5,980 bases of DNA. Source: an uncultured Ruminococcus sp. (GTDB lineage Bacteria > Bacillota > Clostridia > Oscillospirales > Ruminococcaceae). Below the pieces are notes generated by a model. That model was not told the origin of the DNA. It made no database searches and saw only the letters and a program-made list of their open reading frames with translations. The translations under genes and the position numbers were made by a program. Of the stretch, positions 1 to 5,920 are shown one piece after another (the first letter of the stretch is position 1; each line of letters opens with the position of its first letter). The stretch lies in NCBI GenBank assembly GCA_937901485.1, contig CALGTT010000443.1:1-5980 (forward strand), written 5' to 3'.

Positions 1-1
1 A

Positions 2-412
2 GCCACAATCACCGGCTACCAAGGCACAGTAACAGAAGTCGTAATTCCGGAGTATGTGGAAGGCGTACCGGTGTATGCTATCGGTGAGAAGGCATTTAGC
101 TACAAGACAGATATAAAAAAAGTGATAATTGAAGGCATCAAGGTGTATAATCTCAGTGAAGAAGTAACGCAGCTTGAGGGTGCGGAACGAATCGAAGCAG
201 AAGCATTTTATGGCTGTACATCGCTTGAAGAAGTGATACTTCCTTCATCAATCAGCTATATCGGAGCGAATGCATTTTTCAAAAATGATTCTACTACTTC
301 CATCACAATTTATTATGAACATATTCCAGATCATTGGAATAATGAAGAGTTTGTTAAGAAGGCTGAAGCTGGTTTAGATGTGGCATATATCTGTGTCGAA
401 CCTGTATATTAA
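2..412 (+). CDS. C-terminal part of a BspA-like LRR_5 protein (5' end outside window)
   Basis: The reading frame is open from the first complete codon of the window to the TAA at 410-412, giving 136 residues of a longer protein. It opens with a TITGYQG...TEVVIP segment, a typical LRR_5 (BspA/TpLRR) unit, followed by VYAIGEKAF, ERIEAEAFYGCTSLEEVILP and SISYIGANAFF. This matches the family pattern of I.xxIGxxAFxxCxxLxxVxxP. The last roughly 40 residues (from about ITIYYEHIP) leave the repeat and contain no dockerin, transmembrane segment or sorting motif. A GTG at 56 could be taken as a start, but it lies inside an LRR unit and nothing suitable precedes it, so I treat the gene as truncated by the window edge. 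Proteins of this family are usually secreted or surface-exposed and mediate binding; a specific ligand cannot be inferred. It lies in the same orientation as the next gene but is separated from it by a terminator and a promoter. Confidence 0.85.
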   Translation, partial: ATITGYQGTVTEVVIPEYVEGVPVYAIGEKAFSYKTDIKKVIIEGIKVYNLSEEVTQLEGAERIEAEAFYGCTSLEEVILPSSISYIGANAFFKNDSTTSITIYYEHIPDHWNNEEFVKKAEAGLDVAYICVEPVY

Positions 413-424
413 GAAGTCTGATAT

Positions 425-461
425 GAAAAGGTGAGCGCTTCCACGTTCACCTTTTCATTTT
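425..461 (+). terminator. Intrinsic terminator of the upstream LRR gene
   Basis: A 13-bp stem pairs 425-437 (GAAAAGGTGAGCG) with 444-456 (CGTTCACCTTTTC). Twelve pairs are Watson-Crick and one is G-T; the loop has 6 nt. The sequence ATTTT follows immediately. It sits 12 bases after the stop codon of the upstream gene and 11 bases before the -35 box of the next promoter, so it separates the two transcription units. The A-run on the 5' arm and the T-run on the 3' arm could allow partial function in the opposite direction too. Confidence 0.88.
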
Positions 462-472
462 GAGCAAAATTG

Positions 473-501
473 TTGACATTTTTCTGCATTTATGCTATAC
501 T
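473..501 (+). promoter_or_regulatory. Sigma-A promoter of the large dockerin gene
   Basis: A perfect -35 box TTGACA (473-478) is followed by a 17-bp spacer and a -10 box TATACT (496-501). A TG at 493-494 makes an extended -10. Transcription should start near 508, giving a leader of about 45 nt before the GTG at 554. No operator or riboswitch-like structure is evident in the leader. Spacer length and boxes are near consensus, so strong constitutive expression is expected. The sequence closely resembles the promoter at 5716-5744. Confidence 0.87.
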
Positions 502-540
502 TACAGTAAATGGAAAAACTCCCAAATTAGTGATGGGTAA

Positions 541-547
541 AGGAGAG
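541..547 (+). promoter_or_regulatory. Ribosome binding site that fixes the GTG start at 554
   Basis: The purine run AGGAGAG lies 6 bases before GTG 554, with the core GGAG (542-545) 8 bases away. This supports GTG 554 over the in-frame TTG at 470, which lies upstream of the predicted transcription start, and over ATG 533, which lies before this site. Starting at 554 also puts a classic signal peptide at the N-terminus. Confidence 0.8.
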
Positions 548-553
548 ATTTTT

Positions 554-643
554 GTGAAATATTCAGTATGGAAAAGGTTTGCGGCACTCATAACGGCGAT
601 GGTCTGCTGTGTAGTGTTTGTGGGGCAGGGAGATGCATTTGCA
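554..643 (+). other. Signal peptide coding segment
   Basis: Residues 1-30 have a basic n-region (K2, K7, R8), a hydrophobic core centred on residues 10-24 and an AFA motif ending at residue 30, a plausible signal peptidase I site. ASA at residues 37-39 is an alternative. No lipobox is present: the cysteines at 18-19 are inside the hydrophobic core and are not preceded by a lipobox-type LxGA sequence. Export by the Sec pathway is inferred. Confidence 0.8.
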
Positions 644-3600
644 TCATTGATGAACGCATCTGCTTCTGCAGGCGGTGTAACAATTGCAATAGACCAAAAA
701 TCGTTTACTTTAAGTGAATTGAAGGAGGCGGATACGGATAAGGAGACTGCTGGATACACGATTCCGATTTATGTTAGATTAACGGAAAATGCCGGAGTTA
801 ATGCTGTAGAGTTTGGTATCAGTGTAGATGAACGGTGCACTTATAAGGTTATAAACTCGTTCAACGCGCTTAAATTAGGCGGTGAAAAGCTTACTATGAC
901 TATGACTTATGAATATAATGAAAATTATATTTGGCAGACATGGGCAGGCGGCGATATAATGGATTATCCGGCATGTAACGTTATTTTATACATGATAACA
1001 ATTCCAGAAACAGTGGCAGAAGGTGACGTATACGCCATAGATTACATATCAGGAAATACAAAATTGCATATTTGGTCAAATGAAGTTGAGGGCGTTAATT
1101 ATGTAGCAAATGGTTCTGTTGATTGGACGGACGGATTCATTGAGATTATGGCAGAATCTGAAGTCGCAACAGAGATTATAGCTTCAGGTGAGTTCGGGGC
1201 AAAGGGAGATAACCTGATGTGGTCGCTTGACTCTGAAGGATTTCTCACGATTAGTGGGGAGGGGAAGATGGAAAACTGGAGTGATTCTTCCGACATGTCA
1301 TGGTACGACTATCGACAAGATATTGTGAGTGCAGAAATCGAAAATGGTGTTACTAGCATTGGAGAGTATGCATTTCATGATTGTGATGGCTTAACCAGCA
1401 TCATCCTTCCGGACAGTGTCACAAGTATTGGAGATGGGGCGTTTTATTGTTGTGATGTACTGACAGAAATACAAGTGAGTGACAATAATCAGAATTATAA
1501 AGATATTGATGGTGTATTATTTTCAAAGGATGGGACGGAGCTGATTGTTTTCCCTGAAGGAAGACAAGGAGAATACATCGTTCCAAATGGTATCACCAGC
1601 ATTAGCGATTCTGCATTTGCATATTGTGATGGCTTAACCAGTATCACCCTTCCGGACAGTGTTACCAGCATTGGATTTTCTGCATTTGCATATTGTACTA
1701 AATTAACCAACATTACCCTTCCGGACAGTGTTGCCAGTATTGGAGATTATGCATTTTTTTATTGTTATGGATTAACCGGTATTATCCTTCCGGACAGTGT
1801 CACCAGCATTGGAGATTCTGCATTTGCATGGTGCAATGGATTAACCAGTATTACCTTTCCGGATAGTATTAGCAGTATTGGATATGATGCATTTTGGTGT
1901 TGTGATGGATTAACAAATATTACCCTTCCGGACAGTGTCACCAGCATTGGAGATGGTGCGTTTTTTGGCTGTAATAGCTTAACCACCATTACAATCTCCA
2001 ACCCCACCTGCAATATCTATAATGGTGAAAGTACAATCTCTCCCACTGCCACCATCCATGGCTACCCTAATTCCACGGCCCAAGCCTACGCCGAAAAATA
2101 CGGAAGAAACTTTGTAGCCCTCTCCGAAGAACCGACGGAAACCACCACCGAATCCGAAACAACAACTACATCAACTACGACAACGATGACCACCACATCT
2201 GAAAATAACACTAATGGCTTCTTATGGGGACGAGATAATTGGGGCTTTCGAAATTGTACTGAGTATTTCACAGAGTATGATGAGGAATCTGGTACCAGTC
2301 GTTATTTCATATCAGACGAGTACAAAGAAAAATTATTAAGCCAACTTGATGCAATTGATAGAGATGTTTTAGAACGAGAGCTTATAATGAGAAGTGGTGG
2401 TGCACCATATGGTATGAGTGTGTTAGCTATATTGGCATTTAACGGGCTTTTACCATATGAAAATTATGGAGGAGGCAACAACTTAAATGATCTCATTTTA
2501 ACAGATGAGCTGAAATCGTTGATAACGTACTATCAGATGTTACAAAGAATTTCATCTATAAAAATCAGAATAGATGATTATTATAAGTATTGTACTGAGT
2601 TTGAAAAAATGCGCGACCTGTTAGAATGTGTATCCGATGGATCTCCCACTCTGCTTTGCTACACGATTCCTACTGAAAATTTCTCCCATGCCGTTGTTGC
2701 CTATGGTGTAGAGAAAGGTTTATACACGTTTGAGGAACAGAAAACTGTATATGATACCAAAATTCTGATTTATGATTGCGATTATGCAGATTTTTCAGAT
2801 GCGTACTGTATGTATATCAACACTGAAGAATATAGCTGGTATATTCCGGGACGTGATGTTACAGAGAATGAAGGCAAAATTCTCTGGGTGGAGAATGATA
2901 TTGCTGTTTTAAATCAAGGTGGTTATCTTTCAGATGCACCAGCAGAAACAACCACCACCGAACCAGAAACGACAACTACTACAACGACTTCGATGACAAC
3001 CACCACAACAACACCAAAGCCCACAACCACGACAACCACCATAACAACGGCTCCTCCCAAACCCGAAAACACTCTCGGCGATATCAACACGGATGGAAAA
3101 ATCACAAAGGAAGATGCAGATTCACTGTCCGATCACCTGAATAAAGGCACGTCTCTCAATGTACAGGGCTATATCAACTCTGACCTGAATGCAGATGGCG
3201 AGATCACAATGACCGACCTCATCATCTTGAATATGTACCTTGCAGGAGAAATTGACGAGTTCCCCTATACGGGAGAAGTGCCTGAGATGACGACGACTAC
3301 AACCACTACTACTGAGCCGACAACAACTACTACTACAACTACATCTACTACGACTTCGACGACGACCAGTACGACAACATCTACCACGACTTCAACAACC
3401 ACCAGCACGACAACGTCCACCACAACTACGATGACTACCAGCACGACAACATCCACCACGACTTCGACAACGACTACCAGTACAACAACATCTACCACCA
3501 CAACAACCACTAGTACGACAACATCCACTACAACTACAACGACTACAACAACATCCGCTACAACTACAACGACTACCAGTACAACAACATCTACCACCAC

Positions 3601-5419
3601 CACAACAACCACGACAACATCCGCTACAACTACAACCACCACCGCCACAGAAACCACAACAGAGAGTGAAACTGCGACCACAACACGGAGTCCGGTATTC
3701 ATTGAGACAGAAGATAGCTGGAATTTCCAGAACAAAGCGTCTATTTTTATTGATGGAAACCGCAGGTATTGTTTGGAGGAAAAACACATACAGCAATTGA
3801 TTTCGATTGTGAGAAATACAACGGACAGAAAGGACTACATAGAAGAAGACCTGATGATGGATGCGATTTACAAGGAAAAGTATTATGGTTCTTGTTTCGG
3901 ACTTTCTATGCTGGCGATATATAATTGCTATGGCATCATCCACCCGTCTGCTTTAGGTACTGATATTGAAGGAAAGCCTGCGGAAATTCTCCGGAGTGTT
4001 GTGATGAATGATAATCTGAAATCTCTTATCAATTCACATTCACTTTTACAACGAATCACTCCATTCCAGAAGAAAATTAATAACTATGTCGGAAAATCTG
4101 AAAACGAAAAATTAAAGAACATCTGTGATTGGGTTACAATGGATGGTCCGCCAGTATTGCTTTGCTATATGGTTCGAACTGAAGCGGAATCCCTATCCCA
4201 TGCTGTGGTTGCTTATGGCAAGGAAATTGGAACCTATACATTCAAGAATATGCCAACTCAATATAATGTCAAGATCTATATTTATGATTCGAATCAGACG
4301 GCTTTTCCGAATAGAGCGGAGAATGCAGAATTCCCGAACGTTTTCGATACTTACTGTATGTATATTAATACCACTACTGGCAGTTGGTATATTCCGGCTC
4401 GTGATGTTACAGAGGGTGACAGAAATGGAGATGGAAAAACTGATGGATTAATCCTCTGGGTGGAAAATGACATTAACCAATTAACACAATACAGTCTCTT
4501 TACAAATGAAATTCCTAATAATGATGAGAGTAATGATGTTACAAGTCTTGAAACCAGAAATATGCCGAACTGCAATGTAGAGTCTATGATAGAAACTGAT
4601 GATGGATTTATCAGCGCTTCTGATGATGAAATTATCTCCTATTATGGATTTATGTTTGGTGAAGGAGAAGCACCCCTGCGTTACGTCATGTACGATCCGG
4701 AGGCATACTATCGTTTGACTTCGGATGGCAAATCACCTGCCAGCCTTCAGATGCGATATCCTGACTGCCTCATGCGTGTCAATGCTACCCGAACTGAAGA
4801 TATTGTATTTCAGCCCAACGGATTTGAATTGAACCAGCAGGGCAACAGTAACACTTACAGCTTCCACATGGTACGAAACGATGTTCTCACTGACACCAGC
4901 TTCCACACGATCGACATATCCGGCGATTCCGCAAATAAGCTGACCTTCTCCTATGAGAACGGTGAATGGTATCTGTCCGGTGACTGTCTGGAAAACATCG
5001 AAGTACAGGCAAATCACAGCACGGCGACCTCTAACACTTTGACATTCTCTGTTCCTGCAAAGTATGACACCGTATGTCTGCGACAGATGGATGAATCTAC
5101 GATCGCAGCGTTTGTGGATACGAATGGGGACGGCGAATACGAAACCTCCGTGGATAATATTCCTGAAGATGAGGGGAATTCTCTCGGTGATGTAAATACA
5201 GATGGTGAGGTTGATTCTCTTGATGCCGCAAATATCCTGATTGCAGCAGCTCTTGTCGGTGCTGATATGGACAGCGGTTTGACAGATGCTCAGGAAATTG
5301 CAGCCGATACGAACGGCAACGGCACCTTCGGTGCAGAGGATGCGGCTCTCGTGCTCCAGTATGCTGCGGCGGTTGGTTCGGGGTATACGGAAAGTTTTGA
5401 GGAATTTCTGGCAGCGTAA
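554..5419 (+). CDS. Large secreted multidomain protein: cohesin-like, LRR_5, two papain-like domains, two dockerins
   Basis: The product has 1621 residues. Seen in order: signal peptide (1 to about 30 or 39; KR, then the hydrophobic stretch ITAMVCCVVFVG, with AFA or ASA cleavage sites); cohesin-like beta domain (42-198); BspA/LRR_5 region (211-524); Thr linker (525-552); papain-like domain A (556-793); Thr/Pro linker (795-840); dockerin 1 (841-903); Thr/Ser linker (913-1046); papain-like domain B (1047 to about 1318); unassigned region (1341 to about 1520); an EF-hand-like loop (1522-1533); dockerin 2 (1544 to about 1606). Domain B has GSCFGLS (C1114), SHAVVAYG (H1216) and YDSN (D1245), which fits a papain-fold cysteine peptidase. 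Domain A has P618 in place of the cysteine but keeps H712 and D741. Dockerins dock proteins to cohesins, so a role on a cellulosome-like or surface complex is inferred. The gene forms its own transcription unit, with a promoter at 473 and a terminator at 5459. No exact homologue is recognised and the substrate is unknown. Confidence 0.9.
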   Translation: MKYSVWKRFAALITAMVCCVVFVGQGDAFASLMNASASAGGVTIAIDQKSFTLSELKEADTDKETAGYTIPIYVRLTENAGVNAVEFGISVDERCTYKVINSFNALKLGGEKLTMTMTYEYNENYIWQTWAGGDIMDYPACNVILYMITIPETVAEGDVYAIDYISGNTKLHIWSNEVEGVNYVANGSVDWTDGFIEIMAESEVATEIIASGEFGAKGDNLMWSLDSEGFLTISGEGKMENWSDSSDMSWYDYRQDIVSAEIENGVTSIGEYAFHDCDGLTSIILPDSVTSIGDGAFYCCDVLTEIQVSDNNQNYKDIDGVLFSKDGTELIVFPEGRQGEYIVPNGITSISDSAFAYCDGLTSITLPDSVTSIGFSAFAYCTKLTNITLPDSVASIGDYAFFYCYGLTGIILPDSVTSIGDSAFAWCNGLTSITFPDSISSIGYDAFWCCDGLTNITLPDSVTSIGDGAFFGCNSLTTITISNPTCNIYNGESTISPTATIHGYPNSTAQAYAEKYGRNFVALSEEPTETTTESETTTTSTTTTMTTTSENNTNGFLWGRDNWGFRNCTEYFTEYDEESGTSRYFISDEYKEKLLSQLDAIDRDVLERELIMRSGGAPYGMSVLAILAFNGLLPYENYGGGNNLNDLILTDELKSLITYYQMLQRISSIKIRIDDYYKYCTEFEKMRDLLECVSDGSPTLLCYTIPTENFSHAVVAYGVEKGLYTFEEQKTVYDTKILIYDCDYADFSDAYCMYINTEEYSWYIPGRDVTENEGKILWVENDIAVLNQGGYLSDAPAETTTTEPETTTTTTTSMTTTTTTPKPTTTTTTITTAPPKPENTLGDINTDGKITKEDADSLSDHLNKGTSLNVQGYINSDLNADGEITMTDLIILNMYLAGEIDEFPYTGEVPEMTTTTTTTTEPTTTTTTTTSTTTSTTTSTTTSTTTSTTTSTTTSTTTTMTTSTTTSTTTSTTTTSTTTSTTTTTTSTTTSTTTTTTTTTSATTTTTTSTTTSTTTTTTTTTSATTTTTTATETTTESETATTTRSPVFIETEDSWNFQNKASIFIDGNRRYCLEEKHIQQLISIVRNTTDRKDYIEEDLMMDAIYKEKYYGSCFGLSMLAIYNCYGIIHPSALGTDIEGKPAEILRSVVMNDNLKSLINSHSLLQRITPFQKKINNYVGKSENEKLKNICDWVTMDGPPVLLCYMVRTEAESLSHAVVAYGKEIGTYTFKNMPTQYNVKIYIYDSNQTAFPNRAENAEFPNVFDTYCMYINTTTGSWYIPARDVTEGDRNGDGKTDGLILWVENDINQLTQYSLFTNEIPNNDESNDVTSLETRNMPNCNVESMIETDDGFISASDDEIISYYGFMFGEGEAPLRYVMYDPEAYYRLTSDGKSPASLQMRYPDCLMRVNATRTEDIVFQPNGFELNQQGNSNTYSFHMVRNDVLTDTSFHTIDISGDSANKLTFSYENGEWYLSGDCLENIEVQANHSTATSNTLTFSVPAKYDTVCLRQMDESTIAAFVDTNGDGEYETSVDNIPEDEGNSLGDVNTDGEVDSLDAANILIAAALVGADMDSGLTDAQEIAADTNGNGTFGAEDAALVLQYAAAVGSGYTESFEEFLAA
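677..1147 (+). other. Cohesin-like beta-sandwich domain
   Basis: Residues 42-198 read as a series of beta strands. The segment IPIYVRLTENAGVNAVEFGISVD resembles, in pieces, the start of cohesin/CBM-type domains, where a V-P-V strand is followed by G-x-x-x-x-x-F-x-x-x-x-D. The end of the domain (NGSVDWTDGFIEI) resembles the final D/NG-x-I-x-V strand of such folds. If it is a true cohesin it would bind dockerins; if not, it may be a carbohydrate-binding or structural domain of the same fold. The assignment rests on sequence pattern alone and is moderate at best. Confidence 0.5.
1181..2125 (+). other. BspA-type LRR_5 domain
   Basis: Residues 210-524 begin with the usual BspA lead-in (SGEFG..GDNLMWSLDSEGFLTISGEG). 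They continue with units of the type GLTSITLPDSVTSIGDSAF. A YKDIDGVLFSKDGTELIVFP insert, common in these proteins, interrupts the array after the first full repeat. The region closes with a PTATIHGYPNSTAQAYAEKYG cap at the end of the array. Such domains are extended surface-binding modules in gut and oral bacteria and in some protists; the ligand is unknown. Confidence 0.88.
1388..1975 (+). repeat. 69-bp coding repeats of the LRR array
   Basis: Six 69-bp (23-residue) units are visible. One lies at 1388-1456. Five are head to tail at 1631-1699, 1700-1768, 1769-1837, 1838-1906 and 1907-1975. The core CTTCCGGACAGTGT recurs almost unchanged at the DNA level, so the tandem copies are probably recent or kept alike by recombination. 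The 174 bases between the first unit and the tandem block encode the divergent insert. Copy number is expected to vary between strains. Confidence 0.88.
2126..2209 (+). other. Thr-rich linker 1
   Basis: Residues 525-552 (starting EEPTETTTESETTTT) form a low-complexity Thr/Ser/Glu linker joining the LRR domain to papain-like domain A. Linkers of this type usually separate modules in secreted ruminococcal and clostridial enzymes and may be O-glycosylated; glycosylation is not visible in the sequence. Confidence 0.8.
2219..2932 (+). other. Papain-like domain A, predicted inactive copy
   Basis: Residues 556-793 align along their whole length with domain B. Shared blocks are PYGMSVLAI/CFGLSMLAI, LKSLI..........LQRI, SHAVVAYG, a YD pair exactly 29 residues after the conserved His (H712, D741), YCMYIN, SWYIP.RDVTE and ILWVENDI. 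The position of the candidate nucleophile is P618 (GGAPYGMS) instead of Cys. No other cysteine lies nearby in that motif, so catalysis by the usual mechanism is not expected. A binding or regulatory role is possible. The Ca-loop-like insertion found in domain B is absent here. Confidence 0.7.
2936..3073 (+). other. Thr/Pro-rich linker 2
   Basis: Residues 795-840 (beginning APAETTTTEPETTTT and ending TTAPPKPENT) are a low-complexity linker between domain A and dockerin 1. Its E(T)n-EPE start repeats the composition of linker 1 and of the end of linker 3. Confidence 0.8.
3074..3262 (+). other. Internal dockerin type I domain (dockerin 1)
   Basis: Residues 841-903 begin LGDINTDGKITKED. Two EF-hand-like calcium loops are visible: D843/N845/D847/G848/T851/D854 and D877/N879/D881/G882/T885/D888, 34 residues apart. 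This is the duplicated F-hand pattern of dockerins, which bind cohesins. Residues at loop positions 10-11, usual determinants of cohesin specificity, are KE in the first loop and MT in the second. It sits in the middle of the protein between the two papain-like domains, which is unusual for a dockerin. Confidence 0.88.
3287..3691 (+). repeat. Long Thr/Ser low-complexity linker with tandem DNA repeats
   Basis: Residues 912-1046, about 135 aa, are almost only Thr and Ser in patterns such as TTTS repeated with a 12-bp period. All four Thr codons (ACA, ACC, ACG, ACT) are mixed. A larger unit is also repeated: a block near 3470-3565 recurs near 3570-3650, including the same Ser-Ala step (TCCGCT). 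This is a flexible spacer, possibly glycosylated. The DNA should be prone to length variation and to assembly errors. Confidence 0.88.
3692..4507 (+). other. Papain-like cysteine peptidase domain B, predicted active copy
   Basis: Residues 1047 to about 1318. The motif YYGSCFGLSMLA (C1114) resembles the papain active-site GSCWAFS. SHAVVAYG (H1216) resembles the papain His motif (HAV..VGYG), and a YDSN motif (D1245/N1247) follows in the place of the catalytic Asn/Asp. The order Cys-His-Asp/Asn is that of the papain fold. A DRNGDGKTDG loop at 1289-1298 (D1289, N1291, D1293, D1297) is EF-hand-like and may bind calcium. No prodomain is recognised. Peptidase activity is inferred from motifs; a transglutaminase-like or amidase role with the same triad cannot be excluded. 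Confidence 0.6.
4574..5155 (+). other. Uncharacterised C-terminal region with EF-hand-like loop
   Basis: Residues 1341 to about 1534 form a beta-rich region that I do not recognise. It has strands such as YSFHMVRND, KLTFSYENGEWYLSG and TLTFSVPAKYDTVCL, and ends in a calcium-loop-like DTNGDGEYETSVD (D1522, N1524, D1526). It sits directly before dockerin 2. The pattern suggests a beta-sandwich module; no function is proposed. Confidence 0.5.
5183..5371 (+). other. C-terminal dockerin type I domain (dockerin 2)
   Basis: Residues 1544 to about 1606 begin LGDVNTDGEVDSLDAANIL. Loop 1 uses D1546/N1548/D1550/D1554/D1557. Loop 2 uses D1585/N1587/N1589/D1596, with Gly at loop position 9, a weaker calcium ligand set. 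Each loop is followed by a helix (AANILIAAAL and AALVLQYAAA). The spacing between loops is 39 residues, longer than in dockerin 1. Specificity positions are SL and AE, different from dockerin 1. The C-terminal place is the normal one for dockerins. Confidence 0.88.
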
Positions 5420-5458
5420 TGCTGGGAAAATCTCTCATAATAATTTCTCAAAAGAATG

Positions 5459-5495
5459 CCGCTGCTCTGTCTTGATGATGGAGCGGCGGGATTTT
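5459..5495 (+). terminator. Intrinsic terminator after the large gene
   Basis: A GC-rich 9-bp stem pairs 5459-5467 (CCGCTGCTC) with 5481-5489 (GAGCGGCGG), including one T-G pair. A 13-nt loop separates the arms, and GATTTT follows. It starts 39 bases after the TAA at 5417-5419. The T-run is short, so efficiency may be modest. Confidence 0.72.
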
Positions 5496-5715
5496 GAGTT
5501 AGGTGTGAAGTCATAGGGACTCTTTTCAATGATGGTAAAGGAGCGGGAACGAAAGGCAGCTGGATACATATGCCACAGTCTGTCCTAAGAAAGAATATGT
5601 TGGAGCGATTATTTATCGTTTGAGAAAGCGACTTGAACAAGGGTAAATATTTTTGAGGAATAGTTGCACGAAATATAGAAAAGCTCTATTTTTGACGCAT
5701 TTCTGAGAAAAATGC
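5496..5715. other. Gene-poor spacer with a possible decayed coding remnant
   Basis: No complete gene is visible. One + strand frame is open from just after a TAA near 5538 to the TAA at 5644-5646 and ends EYVGAIIYRLRKRLEQG, which looks protein-like (helical and basic). It has no convincing start codon or ribosome site of its own and may be the tail of a decayed gene. A small hairpin (ATAGA/TCTAT) followed by T5 lies near 5675-5693 and could be a weak terminator. The rest is AT-rich and featureless. Confidence 0.35.
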
Positions 5716-5744
5716 TTGACATTCTCAACAAAATATGCTATACT
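5716..5744 (+). promoter_or_regulatory. Outward-facing sigma-A promoter next to the att region
   Basis: TTGACA (5716-5721), a 17-bp spacer and TATACT (5739-5744), with TG at 5736-5737 as an extended -10. Transcription should start near 5751. The downstream DNA in the window holds no ORF, only the repeat cluster and the partial tRNA. It shares TTGACATT and TATGCTATACTTAC with the promoter at 473-501 while the spacer centre differs. Its target may be in flanking DNA, or it may read into the other end of a circularised element. Confidence 0.75.
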
Positions 5745-5794
5745 TACTACAGTTGAAGTCATATTTTGAGGCTTTCAAGACCGGTTTTTGAGCG

Positions 5795-5885
5795 TACCCT
5801 TACCATACCCTTAAACCGAAAATTCGGGTCTGAATCGTTAGCAAAAATTGGTAAAACAGTAGCGAATACCCTTAAATAAGGGTAT
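5795..5885. repeat. TACCCTTA repeat cluster, candidate recombinase arm sites
   Basis: TACCCTTA occurs directly at 5795-5802, 5806-5813 and 5867-5874, and inverted (TAAGGGTA) at 5877-5884. The first two copies are 11 bp apart, about one helical turn. The third and the inverted copy form a perfect 9-bp inverted repeat (5866-5874 with 5877-5885, 2-bp spacer). The cluster lies 41 bp before the tRNA-derived segment. Arm-type repeats at such a distance from the crossover core are typical of tyrosine recombinase att sites; a binding role is inferred. Confidence 0.6.
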
Positions 5886-5920
5886 AATCATTCGATTTTT
5901 CACGAAAAATAGCCATTATA

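Noticed and set aside
56..412. Complete small gene starting at GTG 56
   Set aside because: The same frame is open to the left edge and encodes more LRR_5 sequence, so the gene is truncated by the window rather than starting here.
470..553. N-terminal extension of the large protein from TTG 470 or ATG 533
   Set aside because: TTG 470 lies upstream of the promoter's -35 box and of the expected transcript start. ATG 533 precedes the ribosome site. GTG 554 has a good GGAG at proper spacing and starts a signal peptide.
1388..1975. CRISPR-like periodic repeats
   Set aside because: The 69-bp period matches the 23-residue LRR unit in frame and there are no unique spacers between short identical repeats.
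3265..3943. Minus-strand open frames rich in Val or in Cys/Gly opposite the Thr linker
   Set aside because: They are the mirror of the ACN-rich coding repeat; composition is low complexity and no ribosome site or promoter supports them.
4125..4451. Second + strand frame of 108 codons inside domain B
   Set aside because: It overlaps the conserved papain-like domain in another frame and has no recognisable ribosome site or family features.
5816..5827. CCGAA/TTCGG hairpin as a terminator
   Set aside because: The stem has only 5 bp with a 2-nt loop and no T-run follows.
5883..5888. TATAAT as a promoter -10 box before the tRNA fragment
   Set aside because: No acceptable -35 box lies 16-18 bp upstream, and the sequence overlaps the inverted TACCCTTA repeat.
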